A stretch of 64,000 nucleotides of DNA, from contig JAKOXH010000038.1 in assembly GCA_029781135.1 (NCBI GenBank), positions 1-64,000 of the forward strand, in the 5' to 3' direction. Shown here piece by piece: positions 25,601-33,383 of the stretch. Each line of letters starts with the position of its first letter. Positions within the stretch are counted from its first letter, which is position 1. Made by a program: the position numbers and the translations under genes. The DNA comes from Planctomycetota bacterium. Lineage in GTDB: Bacteria > Planctomycetota > Planctomycetia > Pirellulales > Lacipirellulaceae. The notes under the pieces are model-generated. The model saw nothing but the letters and a program-made list of their open reading frames with translations. It was not told the DNA's origin and made no database searches.

Positions 25601-26607
25601 CGAGCCGCGAGGCCGCCCAAGTCCAGGCGGAGTTGCCGGTTGAGGCGCCTGCGGCTAGGTGCCACGAGTCATTGGGCCAAGATGTCGAGACGCACGAACA
25701 GCCAATCGTCGCGGAGGAAAGCCTGGAGAAAGTGACGGCCGATTCCGACGCCGTCGCTGCCACGGAGCCTAGTGTGACGGTCCAAGATTCCGCCGAGCTA
25801 GTGGAGCAGCCAGCGACCAAGACACCGCCAACCTCATTCATCGAGCGTTATTCGCATCTGTTCGAGGAAGGTGCTGGTGAAAATGCGGCGCCCGTACAAC
25901 TGTCTCCCAGAGCCGACGAATCGGCTGCGGCGCCGCGGACGATCGGCTTCGCGAGCGGCGGCGTCGCGGCAGCCAACGACCACGACGAGGAAGAGTCAAT
26001 CGAACAGTACATGGCGAAGCTCATGCAGCGGGTGCGGGGCGAATCGCCAACGGCTGAACCGGCACCGCCAACTACATCTCGACAGCCGGCGCGACCTGTG
26101 GCCAACATGGTACCGAATGTCGGAGATGCTGCTAGTCCTGGGACCAGGGCGGCGGCGAATCTGGTTGAGGGCGGCTTACAGGACGCAACTGCAAGTGAGG
26201 GCGACTTGTCGACGGTGGCAGTCGTGGATTGGGAAGCCATTGCCCGCCGCGCCGCGGCGGCGCCAAAAGCTGACATGGGGGCCTTGCGCGCACTGGCCAA
26301 CGAAACGGCGCGACGGGCGATTGGTCGGCACGAATTGAAAAAGCACCGCCGCGATGCCGTAACCAAGATCATTGTTTCTTTATTAGCTGGCGTGACGAGC
26401 TTGTGGTTAATGCTCGATTCACCAAGCTGGCTCGACGTTCAATTCCTGACTGCGTGCGTTTCGCTGGTTGCGGCTGCGTACTGGGCCGGCGGAACATTCC
26501 GAGAGTTATTGGAGTCGATACGTGCGGCCGCCTACGATGGCCCCGAGAAACCCCAAAGTGACGCCGGCTCTGCGCCCCAAGAAACACTGCCGATCAATGT
26601 GGAATAA
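22621..26607 (+). CDS. Giant FHA-like, coiled-coil, C-terminally membrane-anchored protein
   Basis: This 1328-aa protein has four parts. Residues about 20-110 resemble an FHA domain (GRTTIGSSPKC...HCLIVHGPEG), but the phosphothreonine-contact Arg of 'IGR' is Ser and the conserved Ser before 'xxH' is replaced (GVQPLHC), so phosphopeptide binding is doubtful. Residues about 135-780 are coiled coil, including three near-identical 53-residue repeats. Residues about 790-1230 are acidic, Pro/Ser/Trp-rich and probably disordered. Residues about 1265-1310 hold two membrane segments (IIVSLLAGVTSLWLML, FLTACVSLVAAAYWAG). The topology suggests a large cytoplasmic scaffold tethered to the inner membrane. 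An internal ATG at 22681 is an alternative start. Confidence 0.8.
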   Translation: MLLAPRQLAQVAPLSGGLPPMHLLDRQDGQFHELRPGRTTIGSSPKCTLRLERPGVQPLHCLIVHGPEGVSVRSWSGDVQLNGVPFAETAANVGDCLRIGAVELEIVERCAAPPPRGVAPISKSMPGGRVSAEQEQGSSHNHGTNETLQQERLAHETLLRQVADLQEENLQIAMERKSVSGTLAQTLAELSASREQLAEFNSKAMESQQLSALNQRLEVEVREAVARASELAREQAAAAQDHQKLLDEHAALWREHQQIREEHARLQEEVLEAAAESATYRGERDEARGEIERLQNELQKLAAENESHAVEHTTLQGELADVRRQNERMVAEATALIAESAAIADERTALAKERGELQQQVAALEAHITQLDTDYSVLAVAKLAAIEERDKLCQQNEQLQSQIAELDTANSSLTAVQASLSDEVARLASEQRRLDDLERQIAEERTGRENTSAELYRALLQLSEAEERDNRYAAAMSAHQSLTEEREQLVGEVGEQRKQIEQLNANRTAEETARQALVEETAMLQASQQKLADENSALQSRLTEIQEQLNQAQQDQIAKANAAAELERQLAAQQQSEHASQQKFANENSALQSRLAEVQELLNQAQQDQIAKANAAAELERQLAAQQQAEHASQQKLADENSALQSRLAEIQEQLNQAQQDQIAKANATAELERQLAAQQQQAESAAAAAVSELERQLADQARQFAESTDELERRLLTADNAHRLLGQARDEWREHCVQAQHESAKSTARIAELEDQVRAAEDSVRTLSQQVADLLAKKSESGRVEDAPSTPAMAAAPQELSAAAGDQPPSVESPDMTLAATTPEPVPAANWTTESTSPIEFPCSAEESGWGGMQESPWGLGTPSPNEAVDSWESPPVAESPLAKSPFADVCPSPKGRDADGWMTPTTEAVPCERILEPAGEWSPADGENPWCVAAEAVAAEKVAGSVETPANVAELDAPAWDSGATAEIRADNERAPLAELSRWEHGSAEEWPSREAAQVQAELPVEAPAARCHESLGQDVETHEQPIVAEESLEKVTADSDAVAATEPSVTVQDSAELVEQPATKTPPTSFIERYSHLFEEGAGENAAPVQLSPRADESAAAPRTIGFASGGVAAANDHDEEESIEQYMAKLMQRVRGESPTAEPAPPTTSRQPARPVANMVPNVGDAASPGTRAAANLVEGGLQDATASEGDLSTVAVVDWEAIARRAAAAPKADMGALRALANETARRAIGRHELKKHRRDAVTKIIVSLLAGVTSLWLMLDSPSWLDVQFLTACVSLVAAAYWAGGTFRELLESIRAAAYDGPEKPQSDAGSAPQETLPINVE
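24199..24675 (+). repeat. Three 159-bp tandem repeats within the coiled-coil gene
   Basis: Units begin at 24199, 24358 and 24517, each 159 bp (53 codons, SQQKLADENSALQSRL...). DNA identity between copies is very high, including silent positions, pointing to recent duplication or gene conversion. Confidence 0.92.
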
Positions 26608-26672
26608 CGACGCGAGGGGTGTAAAGTCATTGCGCAGTGCCGTGAGATAACCAGAGCCAATGAGTTATTCAA

Positions 26673-26768
26673 TTTGGGTGGCACGCCCTGAGTCGGCGAA
26701 GGGCGTGGCGGGGCAGAAATCACCGCTGATACCACGCCCATCGCAAAGCCTCTGGGCGTGCCACCAAA
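26673..26768. repeat. Inverted repeat 'TTTGGGTGGCACGCCC...GGGCGTGCCACCAAA'
   Basis: Terminal arms of about 15 bp flank an inner pair GGGCGTGG / CCACGCCC. It lies between two convergent genes. Only one copy is seen here. Confidence 0.75.
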
Positions 26769-26851
26769 TGCACAGCGTGAATCATTGAATGGCCCTAGCG
26801 GGATAACGGTTCGAGTGGGCAACTGCAATAGGTTTTGGTACGCGGATGTCG

Positions 26852-28813
26852 TCAGGGCATCGTGGGCCTTCCGCTACGGAGCGGGTTCTCGCGACTGAAA
26901 GGCTTCGGCTTCACATTCTTCACGCGGAGCCAGGTGAGATACGGCGTGCCGCCATTGCCGGCGCTGGCAAAATCACACAGCGTAAGGCTCTGGCCGTTCT
27001 GAGCGGGAAAGTCGAGCTTCACGATCGGTTGATGCCAACCAACTTGCGAGCCTGGTTGACCTTGCAGGCCGCGCGCATCGAGCGCGGGCACATCGGCCGG
27101 GTCCATCGTGTTGAAGCGCCGATCGTAGGTCAGCAAGATCGGTCCGCGGAAAATCGACACCTTGCCTTGGCTCTCACGTTCGCCAACCCAATAGTGCAGC
27201 GAAAAGTCGAGGTTCAAGTCAATCGTGTCGCCCGGCTTCCATTCGCGTTCGAGCACCAGGTACTGGGCCGGCTTCACGTCTTTGACGGCCGCGCCGTTGA
27301 CCGTTACTTCGGTTGTTGCCGACCAGTAGGGGATCCGCAGGCGCAGAGCGAATTGCGACGGCTTCTCCGGCGAGACTTTGATTTTGACGTGGCCATTCCG
27401 CGGATAGTCCGACGCCACTTGCAACGCAACCTTGCGCCCATCGGCCAGCGTCGTTTCCAACGTGCCAACACCGTACCAATTGAGAATCACGCCCTTGGAA
27501 TCGCGCATGATGGCCCACTCACTCAGCAGGCCGAGCCCGCGCGCGCTGTTTACGCTGCAGCAGTTCAGTTCGGGCGTGCCCTCGCGGGCTTGAAACACGA
27601 TGTCGTGGGCACTGGCGCGGCGTACGCCTTCCATCGGCGTGTTGTAGGTGGCCCAGCGGCCCGTGGGCGAGTGCATACCGAGCCCCGAGTTGAGGAGTGA
27701 CAGTTCCAACTCATCGGCCACCACCGAATTACCGGTGAGCTTGAGCATTTCGGTGGTCATCGTCATCCAGGCGATTGTGCAGCAAGTTTCGATCGCTCCC
27801 TGGTGGTAGGGATTGCCTTGGGCCTGCTCGCCCGAGGAGAATCCGCCGTTATTGTGACGGTCGAGCTTTACAATGCTCCACCACCAATGCTCGAACGCGT
27901 TCCGATAGCGCTCGTCGCCCGTGGCGTAATAGAGTTCCACCAAGCCCAGGATTGGGTGCAAACTCTCCCACCGCGGTTTGGGAGTTTCGAAATACTCGCG
28001 CGAATCGGCGGCAGCGTTCAGATAATTACCGGCTAGCGGTTTGCCGTCGGGGCCAATTGCGGCGAATTCCTCGGCAATTTGTTTGGCCAGGTCCAGGTAC
28101 CGTGGTTCGCCAGTCGCCCGATACAGTAGGCACATTGAGTGTACGGGGGCCAAATTCATTTCGGTCCAGCCCGTATCGACGAGCCTTGGCTTCTTGTCGC
28201 CCAGGAACTTGTTGCAGAACAAGTCGCCGATGCGGGTAGCGGCTTGCAGAGCCTGTTGGTCGCCCGTTTCGGCGTACCAGGTGAGCAGGCCGACCATGAC
28301 ATGGTAGTGGCCCCAAGCGTCCCAGGTCGGGCCGGGAGTGCCTTTATCGACATTCGGAGCGGTGCCCGTGAGCCGCGAGTCCTTGGGCCACGGCCCGAGG
28401 TAGCCGTCGTCGGCTTGCAGTGAACACAACTCGTGGACGAACTTGGTCAAATAATCGCGCAGGGCGTCATCGTGCGTGACGCGATAGACTTGCACCGCGC
28501 CGGTGAGATATTTTCCGGCAAACTCACCTGCCCAAGGAACCAGTGCTCGTCGCGGCAGGCGATCGCGATCGCGAAACATTTCCAGCATGCCGGGATTTGC
28601 ATCTGGGGCGACGAGCAGCCACTGGCGGGTCACGCCGCGTAAGTACGCAGCCACCGGGCCCCCGAGCTCAAGCTGCGTTTCTCGCGCCCGCTCGCAGCTT
28701 GGTTGCTTCGGCAGCTTGGGTTCGGCCGCAGTGCATTGCGAGCGGATGTTCGCGAAGAGCAGGGCGGCAAACAATACGAGCAACGGATTCGCAGATCGAA
28801 GTGCAATTTGCAT
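26852..28813 (-). CDS. GH127-like (DUF1680) glycoside hydrolase, exported
   Basis: This 653-aa protein has a signal peptide (1-29) and the (alpha/alpha)6-barrel sequence of DUF1680/GH127. The founding enzyme, HypBA1, is a retaining beta-L-arabinofuranosidase with a Zn-bound Cys nucleophile. Key motifs are present: IETCCTIAWM (Glu342 and Cys344) and LNCCSVNSARG (Cys418, Cys419) correspond to its Glu338/Cys340/Cys417/Cys418 site. PTWDAWGHYHVMVGLL and ESLHPILGLVELYYATGD are further barrel helices. It probably acts in the periplasm on plant or algal polysaccharide side chains. The substrate is not certain, since the family is broad. It is convergent with the FHA-like gene and divergent from the oxidoreductase. 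Confidence 0.85.
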   Translation of the reverse strand: MQIALRSANPLLVLFAALLFANIRSQCTAAEPKLPKQPSCERARETQLELGGPVAAYLRGVTRQWLLVAPDANPGMLEMFRDRDRLPRRALVPWAGEFAGKYLTGAVQVYRVTHDDALRDYLTKFVHELCSLQADDGYLGPWPKDSRLTGTAPNVDKGTPGPTWDAWGHYHVMVGLLTWYAETGDQQALQAATRIGDLFCNKFLGDKKPRLVDTGWTEMNLAPVHSMCLLYRATGEPRYLDLAKQIAEEFAAIGPDGKPLAGNYLNAAADSREYFETPKPRWESLHPILGLVELYYATGDERYRNAFEHWWWSIVKLDRHNNGGFSSGEQAQGNPYHQGAIETCCTIAWMTMTTEMLKLTGNSVVADELELSLLNSGLGMHSPTGRWATYNTPMEGVRRASAHDIVFQAREGTPELNCCSVNSARGLGLLSEWAIMRDSKGVILNWYGVGTLETTLADGRKVALQVASDYPRNGHVKIKVSPEKPSQFALRLRIPYWSATTEVTVNGAAVKDVKPAQYLVLEREWKPGDTIDLNLDFSLHYWVGERESQGKVSIFRGPILLTYDRRFNTMDPADVPALDARGLQGQPGSQVGWHQPIVKLDFPAQNGQSLTLCDFASAGNGGTPYLTWLRVKNVKPKPFSRENPLRSGRPTMP

Positions 28814-28861
28814 AGTAAACTCACCGAAACGATGTGGCGTTTCAATCCAACAAATCTCAAT

Positions 28862-28919
28862 GTAGTCACGCTCGCCAGAGCGTGGACTGACGCATCCACC
28901 GTCTGGCGACGGTGGCTAC
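28862..28919. repeat. Inverted repeat 'GTAGTCACGCTCGCCAGAGCGTGG', copy 2
   Basis: Same two hairpins as 7663-7731 (ACGCTCGCCAGAGCGT, CCACCGTCTGGCGACGGTGG) with a shorter spacer. It lies in the divergent promoter region of GH127 and the oxidoreductase. Confidence 0.8.
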
Positions 28920-29102
28920 CTCCTCGCTCCTCGCCACTCGGAATTTCCGACGGCCCAGGTTGTTAACTCTCGATTCGGAGCGCCGTGGCAATTCAATACA
29001 TGCCCATTCCTGCCGAGTGCCGTGGCAGTGATAATAGGCTAAGCTGGAAGGCGGGGCATTGGAATCCACCGAATGAAGTTTCCGAATTCAAGGGGCCTTA
29101 TT

Positions 29103-30317
29103 ATGGCAGATATTAGTCGTCGTGCGTTTCTCGAGAAAGCGGGTGTGGGGGCGTCGTTGGCGACGTTGGCAGTGACGCGAACGGCCGCGATTGCGGAAGA
29201 GGCGGTCAAGCCCTCGGCGCTCACGTTGCCGACGCTAAAGAAGAAGTATCGGGCCGCCATCATCGGTTCGACCGGCCACGGCGATTACGGCCACGACATC
29301 GACCAAGCCCTCGTCAAGCTGCCCGGAATTGAGTTTGTCGCGATTGCCGACGACAACCCCGTGGGCCTGAAGGAAGCGGGAAAGCGGTGCAATGTTACGC
29401 GGCTGTACGAAGATTATCGCAAGCTGCTCGAAGCCGAACAGGTTGACCTGGTGGCGGTGGGCATGCGCCATGTCGATCGCCACGAGGAAGTGATCACGCA
29501 CTGCGCCAGCAGGGGCAAACACATTTATTCGGAAAAGCCGCTGGCTGCCGACTTGCCGAGTTTCGACCGCATCGAGCAAGCATGCGACAAAGCCAAAGTG
29601 AAGCTCGGCGTGGCGTTGCCGAATCGGTTTTCACCGGCGGTCAAGAAGGTGGCCGCGCTCATTCACGACGGAAAAATCGGCAAGATTCAATCGATCCACG
29701 CGCAAGGCAAGTGTGATGAACGTGGTGGCGGCGAGGATCTCATCGTGCTCGGCTTCCACATGCTCGATCTCATGAACATGTTCGCCGGTACGCCCCAGTG
29801 GACGTTCGCGCAGGTGCAACAAGGGAATGCCGATGCCACCAAACAAGATGCGCACCCCGCCAGCGAACCGGCCGGTCTTGTCGCGGGCGACTGCGTGGTC
29901 GCCATGTTCGGCTTCCCCGACCAGGTGCATGGCTATTTTCAATCGCATCGCAATACAAAGCAATCGGGCGATCGGTTCAGCCTGGAAATTCGTGGCTCGG
30001 AAGGAATTGTCATGATCCGTCACCTGACGGACGTGGTCTGGTTCCGCGGCCTTTCGTTCAATCCGGCGAAGGCCGTTCGCTGGCAGACGGTGCAGATTCC
30101 GGAATGGGACGCGCTGGACGCCAAGACGCGCTATCACTGGTGCCACCAACGGGCCCTGCTGGATGTGCTCGCGGCGGCCGAAGAAAATCGCGAGCCGGGC
30201 ACCGGTCTTCACAATGTGAAATGGGTCCAGGAGATGCTGCAGAGCATTTATGCGTCGCATCTGGCCCAAGCACGCGTTGCGTTGCCGCTGAAAGAGCGCA
30301 CCCATCCGCTCGGTTAA
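29103..30317 (+). CDS. Tat-exported Gfo/Idh/MocA oxidoreductase
   Basis: This 404-aa protein has a twin-arginine signal (ISRRAFLEKAGVGASLA), a Rossmann fold (AAIIGSTGHGDYGHDI, about 52-66) and the family's EKP motif (YSEKPLAAD, Lys145), followed by the C-terminal alpha/beta domain. Family members use tightly bound NAD(P) to oxidise or epimerise sugars. Tat export of a cofactor-loaded enzyme to the periplasm is common in planctomycetes. The glycine motif (GSTGHG) deviates from the usual GxGxxG/A. Start 29103 has AAGGGG about 6 bp upstream. With DUF1080 nearby, oxidation of a sugar C3 to a 3-keto-glycoside is plausible but unproven. Confidence 0.88.
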   Translation: MADISRRAFLEKAGVGASLATLAVTRTAAIAEEAVKPSALTLPTLKKKYRAAIIGSTGHGDYGHDIDQALVKLPGIEFVAIADDNPVGLKEAGKRCNVTRLYEDYRKLLEAEQVDLVAVGMRHVDRHEEVITHCASRGKHIYSEKPLAADLPSFDRIEQACDKAKVKLGVALPNRFSPAVKKVAALIHDGKIGKIQSIHAQGKCDERGGGEDLIVLGFHMLDLMNMFAGTPQWTFAQVQQGNADATKQDAHPASEPAGLVAGDCVVAMFGFPDQVHGYFQSHRNTKQSGDRFSLEIRGSEGIVMIRHLTDVVWFRGLSFNPAKAVRWQTVQIPEWDALDAKTRYHWCHQRALLDVLAAAEENREPGTGLHNVKWVQEMLQSIYASHLAQARVALPLKERTHPLG

Positions 30318-30322
30318 GTCGC

Positions 30323-30527
30323 CAGGGCCGATCATTTAACCAAGATGGCCAATCGGTGTGGGAGCCATTCCGCGTGGGAGCCATTCCGCGTGGGAGCCAT
30401 TCGGCGTGGGAGGCGTCTCCGACGCCGATTTCGCGCGAACTTGGAGGACGGCGTGAAGTGCGACGCCCTAGCGCGGTCAGAGGCCCTTCCCCAAGTCTTC
30501 TCAGCTTCGATACGTGATTGGTCCCGG
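30323..30527. repeat. MITE-like element, copy 2
   Basis: The left end CAGGGCCGATCA is identical to copy 1 (2481-2492); the right end TGATTGGTCCCGG is diverged. It contains four 16-bp units (GCCAATCGGTGTGGGA, then GCCATTCCGCGTGGGA-type), against two in copy 1. It ends exactly at the stop codon of the membrane-protein gene. Confidence 0.75.
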
Positions 30528-31073
30528 CTAATTCGCCGCAGGAGCTGGCGTCGATTCCTTCACCGCCGTGCTCGACCGCCAATGCCGCCACAGCACAACC
30601 GCGGTGCAGAAAGCGCCTAACGCGTAGGCGATTGCCGCGGCAGCGACGTAGACTTCGCTCGTCCGCTTGTCGAGTTGCACCAGTGTCAGTGAAGTAGTGA
30701 TGGCAAAGAACACCAGGAACAGCACGCTGAAGCCGAGCACAAAGTAGTGATCCACATCGCGTAAGTGTGGTTTCGTTTCCAGCCAATGTTCCCAACCGTC
30801 CAGATTCTCGATGCGCGGTTCCACGACTTCGCGCAAGTAGCGGCCGGCGCGGGCAATGTTGTTTTGTTCGGATACGAAGGAGAGCATGAGGCCCAGCAGA
30901 ATGAAAGGAATGGCCGCATTCGCAAAGGCAGCGGGGAACTCGGCGGCCATGAAACTGGCCAAGACCACAAGCGCGATGCCAATAATGAGCAGCCAAAAAA
31001 TACGAGCCTTCGAGTCGCGAATTTCATCGCGCAGCGTCAAGAATTGTTGCAGCATGAATTGATCGGTAGACAT
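30528..31073 (-). CDS. Four-helix membrane protein, unknown function
   Basis: This 181-aa protein has four predicted membrane segments in two pairs: IFWLLIIGIALVVLASFMAA and FANAAIPFILLGLMLSFV, then FVLGFSVLFLVFFAITTSLTL and VAAAAIAYALGAFCTAVVLW. A cytoplasmic loop between them (SEQNNIARAGRYLREVVEPRIENLDGWEHWLETK) resembles the loop of small membrane proteins found beside signalling ATPases, but I cannot assign a family. Of two in-frame ATGs, 31073 is preferred because AGGAG (31082-31086) is then 8 bp away; from 31079 it would be 2 bp. It stands alone. Confidence 0.7.
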   Translation of the reverse strand: MSTDQFMLQQFLTLRDEIRDSKARIFWLLIIGIALVVLASFMAAEFPAAFANAAIPFILLGLMLSFVSEQNNIARAGRYLREVVEPRIENLDGWEHWLETKPHLRDVDHYFVLGFSVLFLVFFAITTSLTLVQLDKRTSEVYVAAAAIAYALGAFCTAVVLWRHWRSSTAVKESTPAPAAN

Positions 31074-31327
31074 CGCCATAGCTCCTGAATAGAAGGAAGG
31101 TAGAGGCGTACGAATTGCATCGTGCGTCGCACATCATTGCGCTATTACATACGATAGCATGGCGCGACTTCGCTTTGGAATAGCCCTCGTGCCCAAGAGA
31201 TCGACTTCCGCAAACGCGATCCGCGCGGCTGTGCCGGCCACATGCCGGGCGAGCACTTGTTGAAATTCGCCAGATTGCCGGCAATCTTGGGAAACCGAGC
31301 CGAGTCGCCTCGGCCACGGACATGACG

Positions 31328-32488
31328 CTACTTCGACCACTCGGGGCGAGGTTGCATAAAGACCTGCGGCTTGACGTCCTTTTGAATGGCGGCGATCAAT
31401 TCGGCTTCGCGCGCGATGGATTGCGGGTCGGTGTGCCACGTCGCGGTTAACGTCGCCTGCCATTTTTCGCCTGGTTTCAAGCTCACGGTTCGGCCATTTT
31501 GCTTTTCGAAGTTGCGCGGATTCGGGAAGTTGGTGCCAGGTTCGATCCCAATTACGTACCCATCGGCTTCGGCCGGAGTGTTGCGCCACAAGCTGAAGCA
31601 GGGCAGAGCACGCGTGTTGACTTGCACGCTCAGAGCTTCATTATCGGTAAGTTCGGTAACGAGAACTCGCGTATCACCATTTGAAGTGGCGGCCGGTTGC
31701 ATGACGAAAACTTGCTCGGGCGATCCCGTTTTGGGTGGTGGCATGATGTTCCAGGTATCCACTCCGTAACCAGCCGCCGGCTTGGCGAGTGGAGCGATCG
31801 TGCCCAGTGGCACGGAAATTTTCGCGCCGGGTCGCAAGAGCGGCTGCCCCAGGTTGAAGTGATACAGCATTTGCAGCGTCGCATCTCGGCCGCCGAAATT
31901 CTCGACTTCATCGGTCCAGCTGAATTCGTGCGAGCCGAACGCCGTCGAGATCGTCGATGTGAGGCGCAAGGCTTGAAAATGAAAGCGCGCCTCGTCGACA
32001 ACGCCGCGCAACGATAAGCGGCCAGCATCTTCGTCGATCAGCAGTTCCACATGGTGCGCGGGCGTATTGGCGATGCGGCCATGCAGAGGCAGCACGAGCC
32101 GGCCCGTGTCATCGAACTCCGGCGCGCCGTTACTTTCCAGGCCGCAACGGCAGAGCAATTCATTGAAGCCCGAGAGCCAACCCAGGCCGCTGGCCTCGGT
32201 GAGTGGCACAAAGCAAGGATGCACCGGATCGGGCTGGGGAGCTTGCCAACCGAGCGTCTTGCCGTTGCGACGGACTCGCCAGATGCCCATGCCGCGCGTC
32301 GGCAGGACGTCGATGCACATTGCGCCGTTATCCAGTTCGACGACCTGGACGCCTTCCGATCGGCCCCCCCGGCACGTACGCAAGCGTGCCTGCCAGGTCG
32401 CGGCCGACGAGGAGCCATGATGAATCTCCGCGTGATCGTGAACGAACGACGCGCTGGCGTCTACCAGGATATGGGTCTTCACTGCCAT
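31328..32488 (-). CDS. DUF4432 aldose-1-epimerase-like protein
   Basis: This 386-aa protein fits DUF4432, a galactose-mutarotase-like beta-sandwich: VVELDNGAMCIDVLPTRGMGIWRVRRNG near the N-terminus, GFNELLCRCGLESNGAP, LPLHGRIANTPAHHV with the His of the active-site region, YHFNLGQPLLRPG and GIEPGTNFPNPRNFE. Members are thought to bind or epimerise carbohydrates, but no activity is firmly assigned. No signal peptide. It lies 49 bp downstream of the DUF1080 gene on the same strand and is probably cotranscribed, suggesting a shared sugar pathway. Confidence 0.85.
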   Translation of the reverse strand: MAVKTHILVDASASFVHDHAEIHHGSSSAATWQARLRTCRGGRSEGVQVVELDNGAMCIDVLPTRGMGIWRVRRNGKTLGWQAPQPDPVHPCFVPLTEASGLGWLSGFNELLCRCGLESNGAPEFDDTGRLVLPLHGRIANTPAHHVELLIDEDAGRLSLRGVVDEARFHFQALRLTSTISTAFGSHEFSWTDEVENFGGRDATLQMLYHFNLGQPLLRPGAKISVPLGTIAPLAKPAAGYGVDTWNIMPPPKTGSPEQVFVMQPAATSNGDTRVLVTELTDNEALSVQVNTRALPCFSLWRNTPAEADGYVIGIEPGTNFPNPRNFEKQNGRTVSLKPGEKWQATLTATWHTDPQSIAREAELIAAIQKDVKPQVFMQPRPEWSK

Positions 32489-32537
32489 CGTGGTGTCCTT
32501 TCCGCATTGCTGTTGAACTAGCGAGCAAAGACAATTG

Positions 32538-33263
32538 CTAGGCCGCCTTCTTCTTTTCGGCTCTTGGCTTCTTGGGTTTCGCTTCCAGCGTTTCGAGCCG
32601 AATATTGCGGAATTGAATCGTCATGGGTGGACCGGCATGAACCTGTAGTGCGAGCACACCAGCTTTATCGCGTTCTTTTTGATCGCGGTCGGTGGTTTCA
32701 CTCATGAGCTTGCCGTTGATCGTGTGTTTCATGTTCGCGCCGCGCACTTCGATCACGTAGTCGTTCCAATCGTCGGTGTGGATCGCCTTTTGCAGCTCTG
32801 CGGCGTCGCCGAATACTTCAGCCGTTTTCTTGCCATTGCGATCAATCGTCACTTTTTCGCCACGCTTGGCCAGAATTCCGCGTTCGCGCTCTTCGTACAG
32901 AATTCCGCTGTAAGTCGGACCTGCGTCGATGTCGGCCTGATAGCCGGCCACAATCCACTTCTTAGGGTCGAGGACTTTGCTGCGATATTGAACGCCGCTG
33001 TTGCCGCCCTTGATTTTGTACTGCAGTGTGAGTTTGAAATCTTTCACGTCCCCGCCCTTCCAAATGAGAAACTCATTGTTCTTGAGCGGCGATTCGGCTT
33101 TCGTTTGCCCCGTGATCACGCCGTCCTTCACGCTCCACACGGCCGGATCGCCGTCCCAGCCAGTCAGATCCTTGCCGTTGAATAATTCCTGGGGCCCCTT
33201 GGCACCGACGGCACTGGCGGTCAACAAGATACCAAGACAAGCGATCAATGAAGTACGAAACAT
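32538..33263 (-). CDS. DUF1080 (3-keto-disaccharide hydrolase family) protein
   Basis: This 241-aa exported protein has a signal peptide (1-19, SAVGA) and one DUF1080 domain: LFNGKDLTGWDGDPAVWSV, FLIWKGGDVKDFKLTLQYKI, NSGVQYRSKV and DWNDYVIEVRGANMKHTINGK. The fold is a concanavalin-like jelly roll. Some members hydrolyse 3-keto-glycosides made by Gfo/Idh/MocA oxidoreductases; many planctomycete copies are untested. ATG 33263 follows GGGGAG and begins the signal peptide. The C-terminal Lys/Arg-rich tail is atypical. It shares a transcript with DUF4432 downstream. Confidence 0.88.
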   Translation of the reverse strand: MFRTSLIACLGILLTASAVGAKGPQELFNGKDLTGWDGDPAVWSVKDGVITGQTKAESPLKNNEFLIWKGGDVKDFKLTLQYKIKGGNSGVQYRSKVLDPKKWIVAGYQADIDAGPTYSGILYEERERGILAKRGEKVTIDRNGKKTAEVFGDAAELQKAIHTDDWNDYVIEVRGANMKHTINGKLMSETTDRDQKERDKAGVLALQVHAGPPMTIQFRNIRLETLEAKPKKPRAEKKKAA

Positions 33264-33383
33264 GGAAGGCTCCCCATTGAAAGAATGGAAACGAATTCTC
33301 AAATTCTCAGTTTGACGGTAGGGCCGCGCCCCTCGCCAACAACAGCGTAAGCTCGTGAGGCGGCGGTACGCAAGTGATGCAAT

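Noticed and set aside
30339-30415. Four short 16-bp direct repeats as a CRISPR remnant
   Set aside because: There are no spacers between units and no cas genes; the units belong to the MITE-like element.
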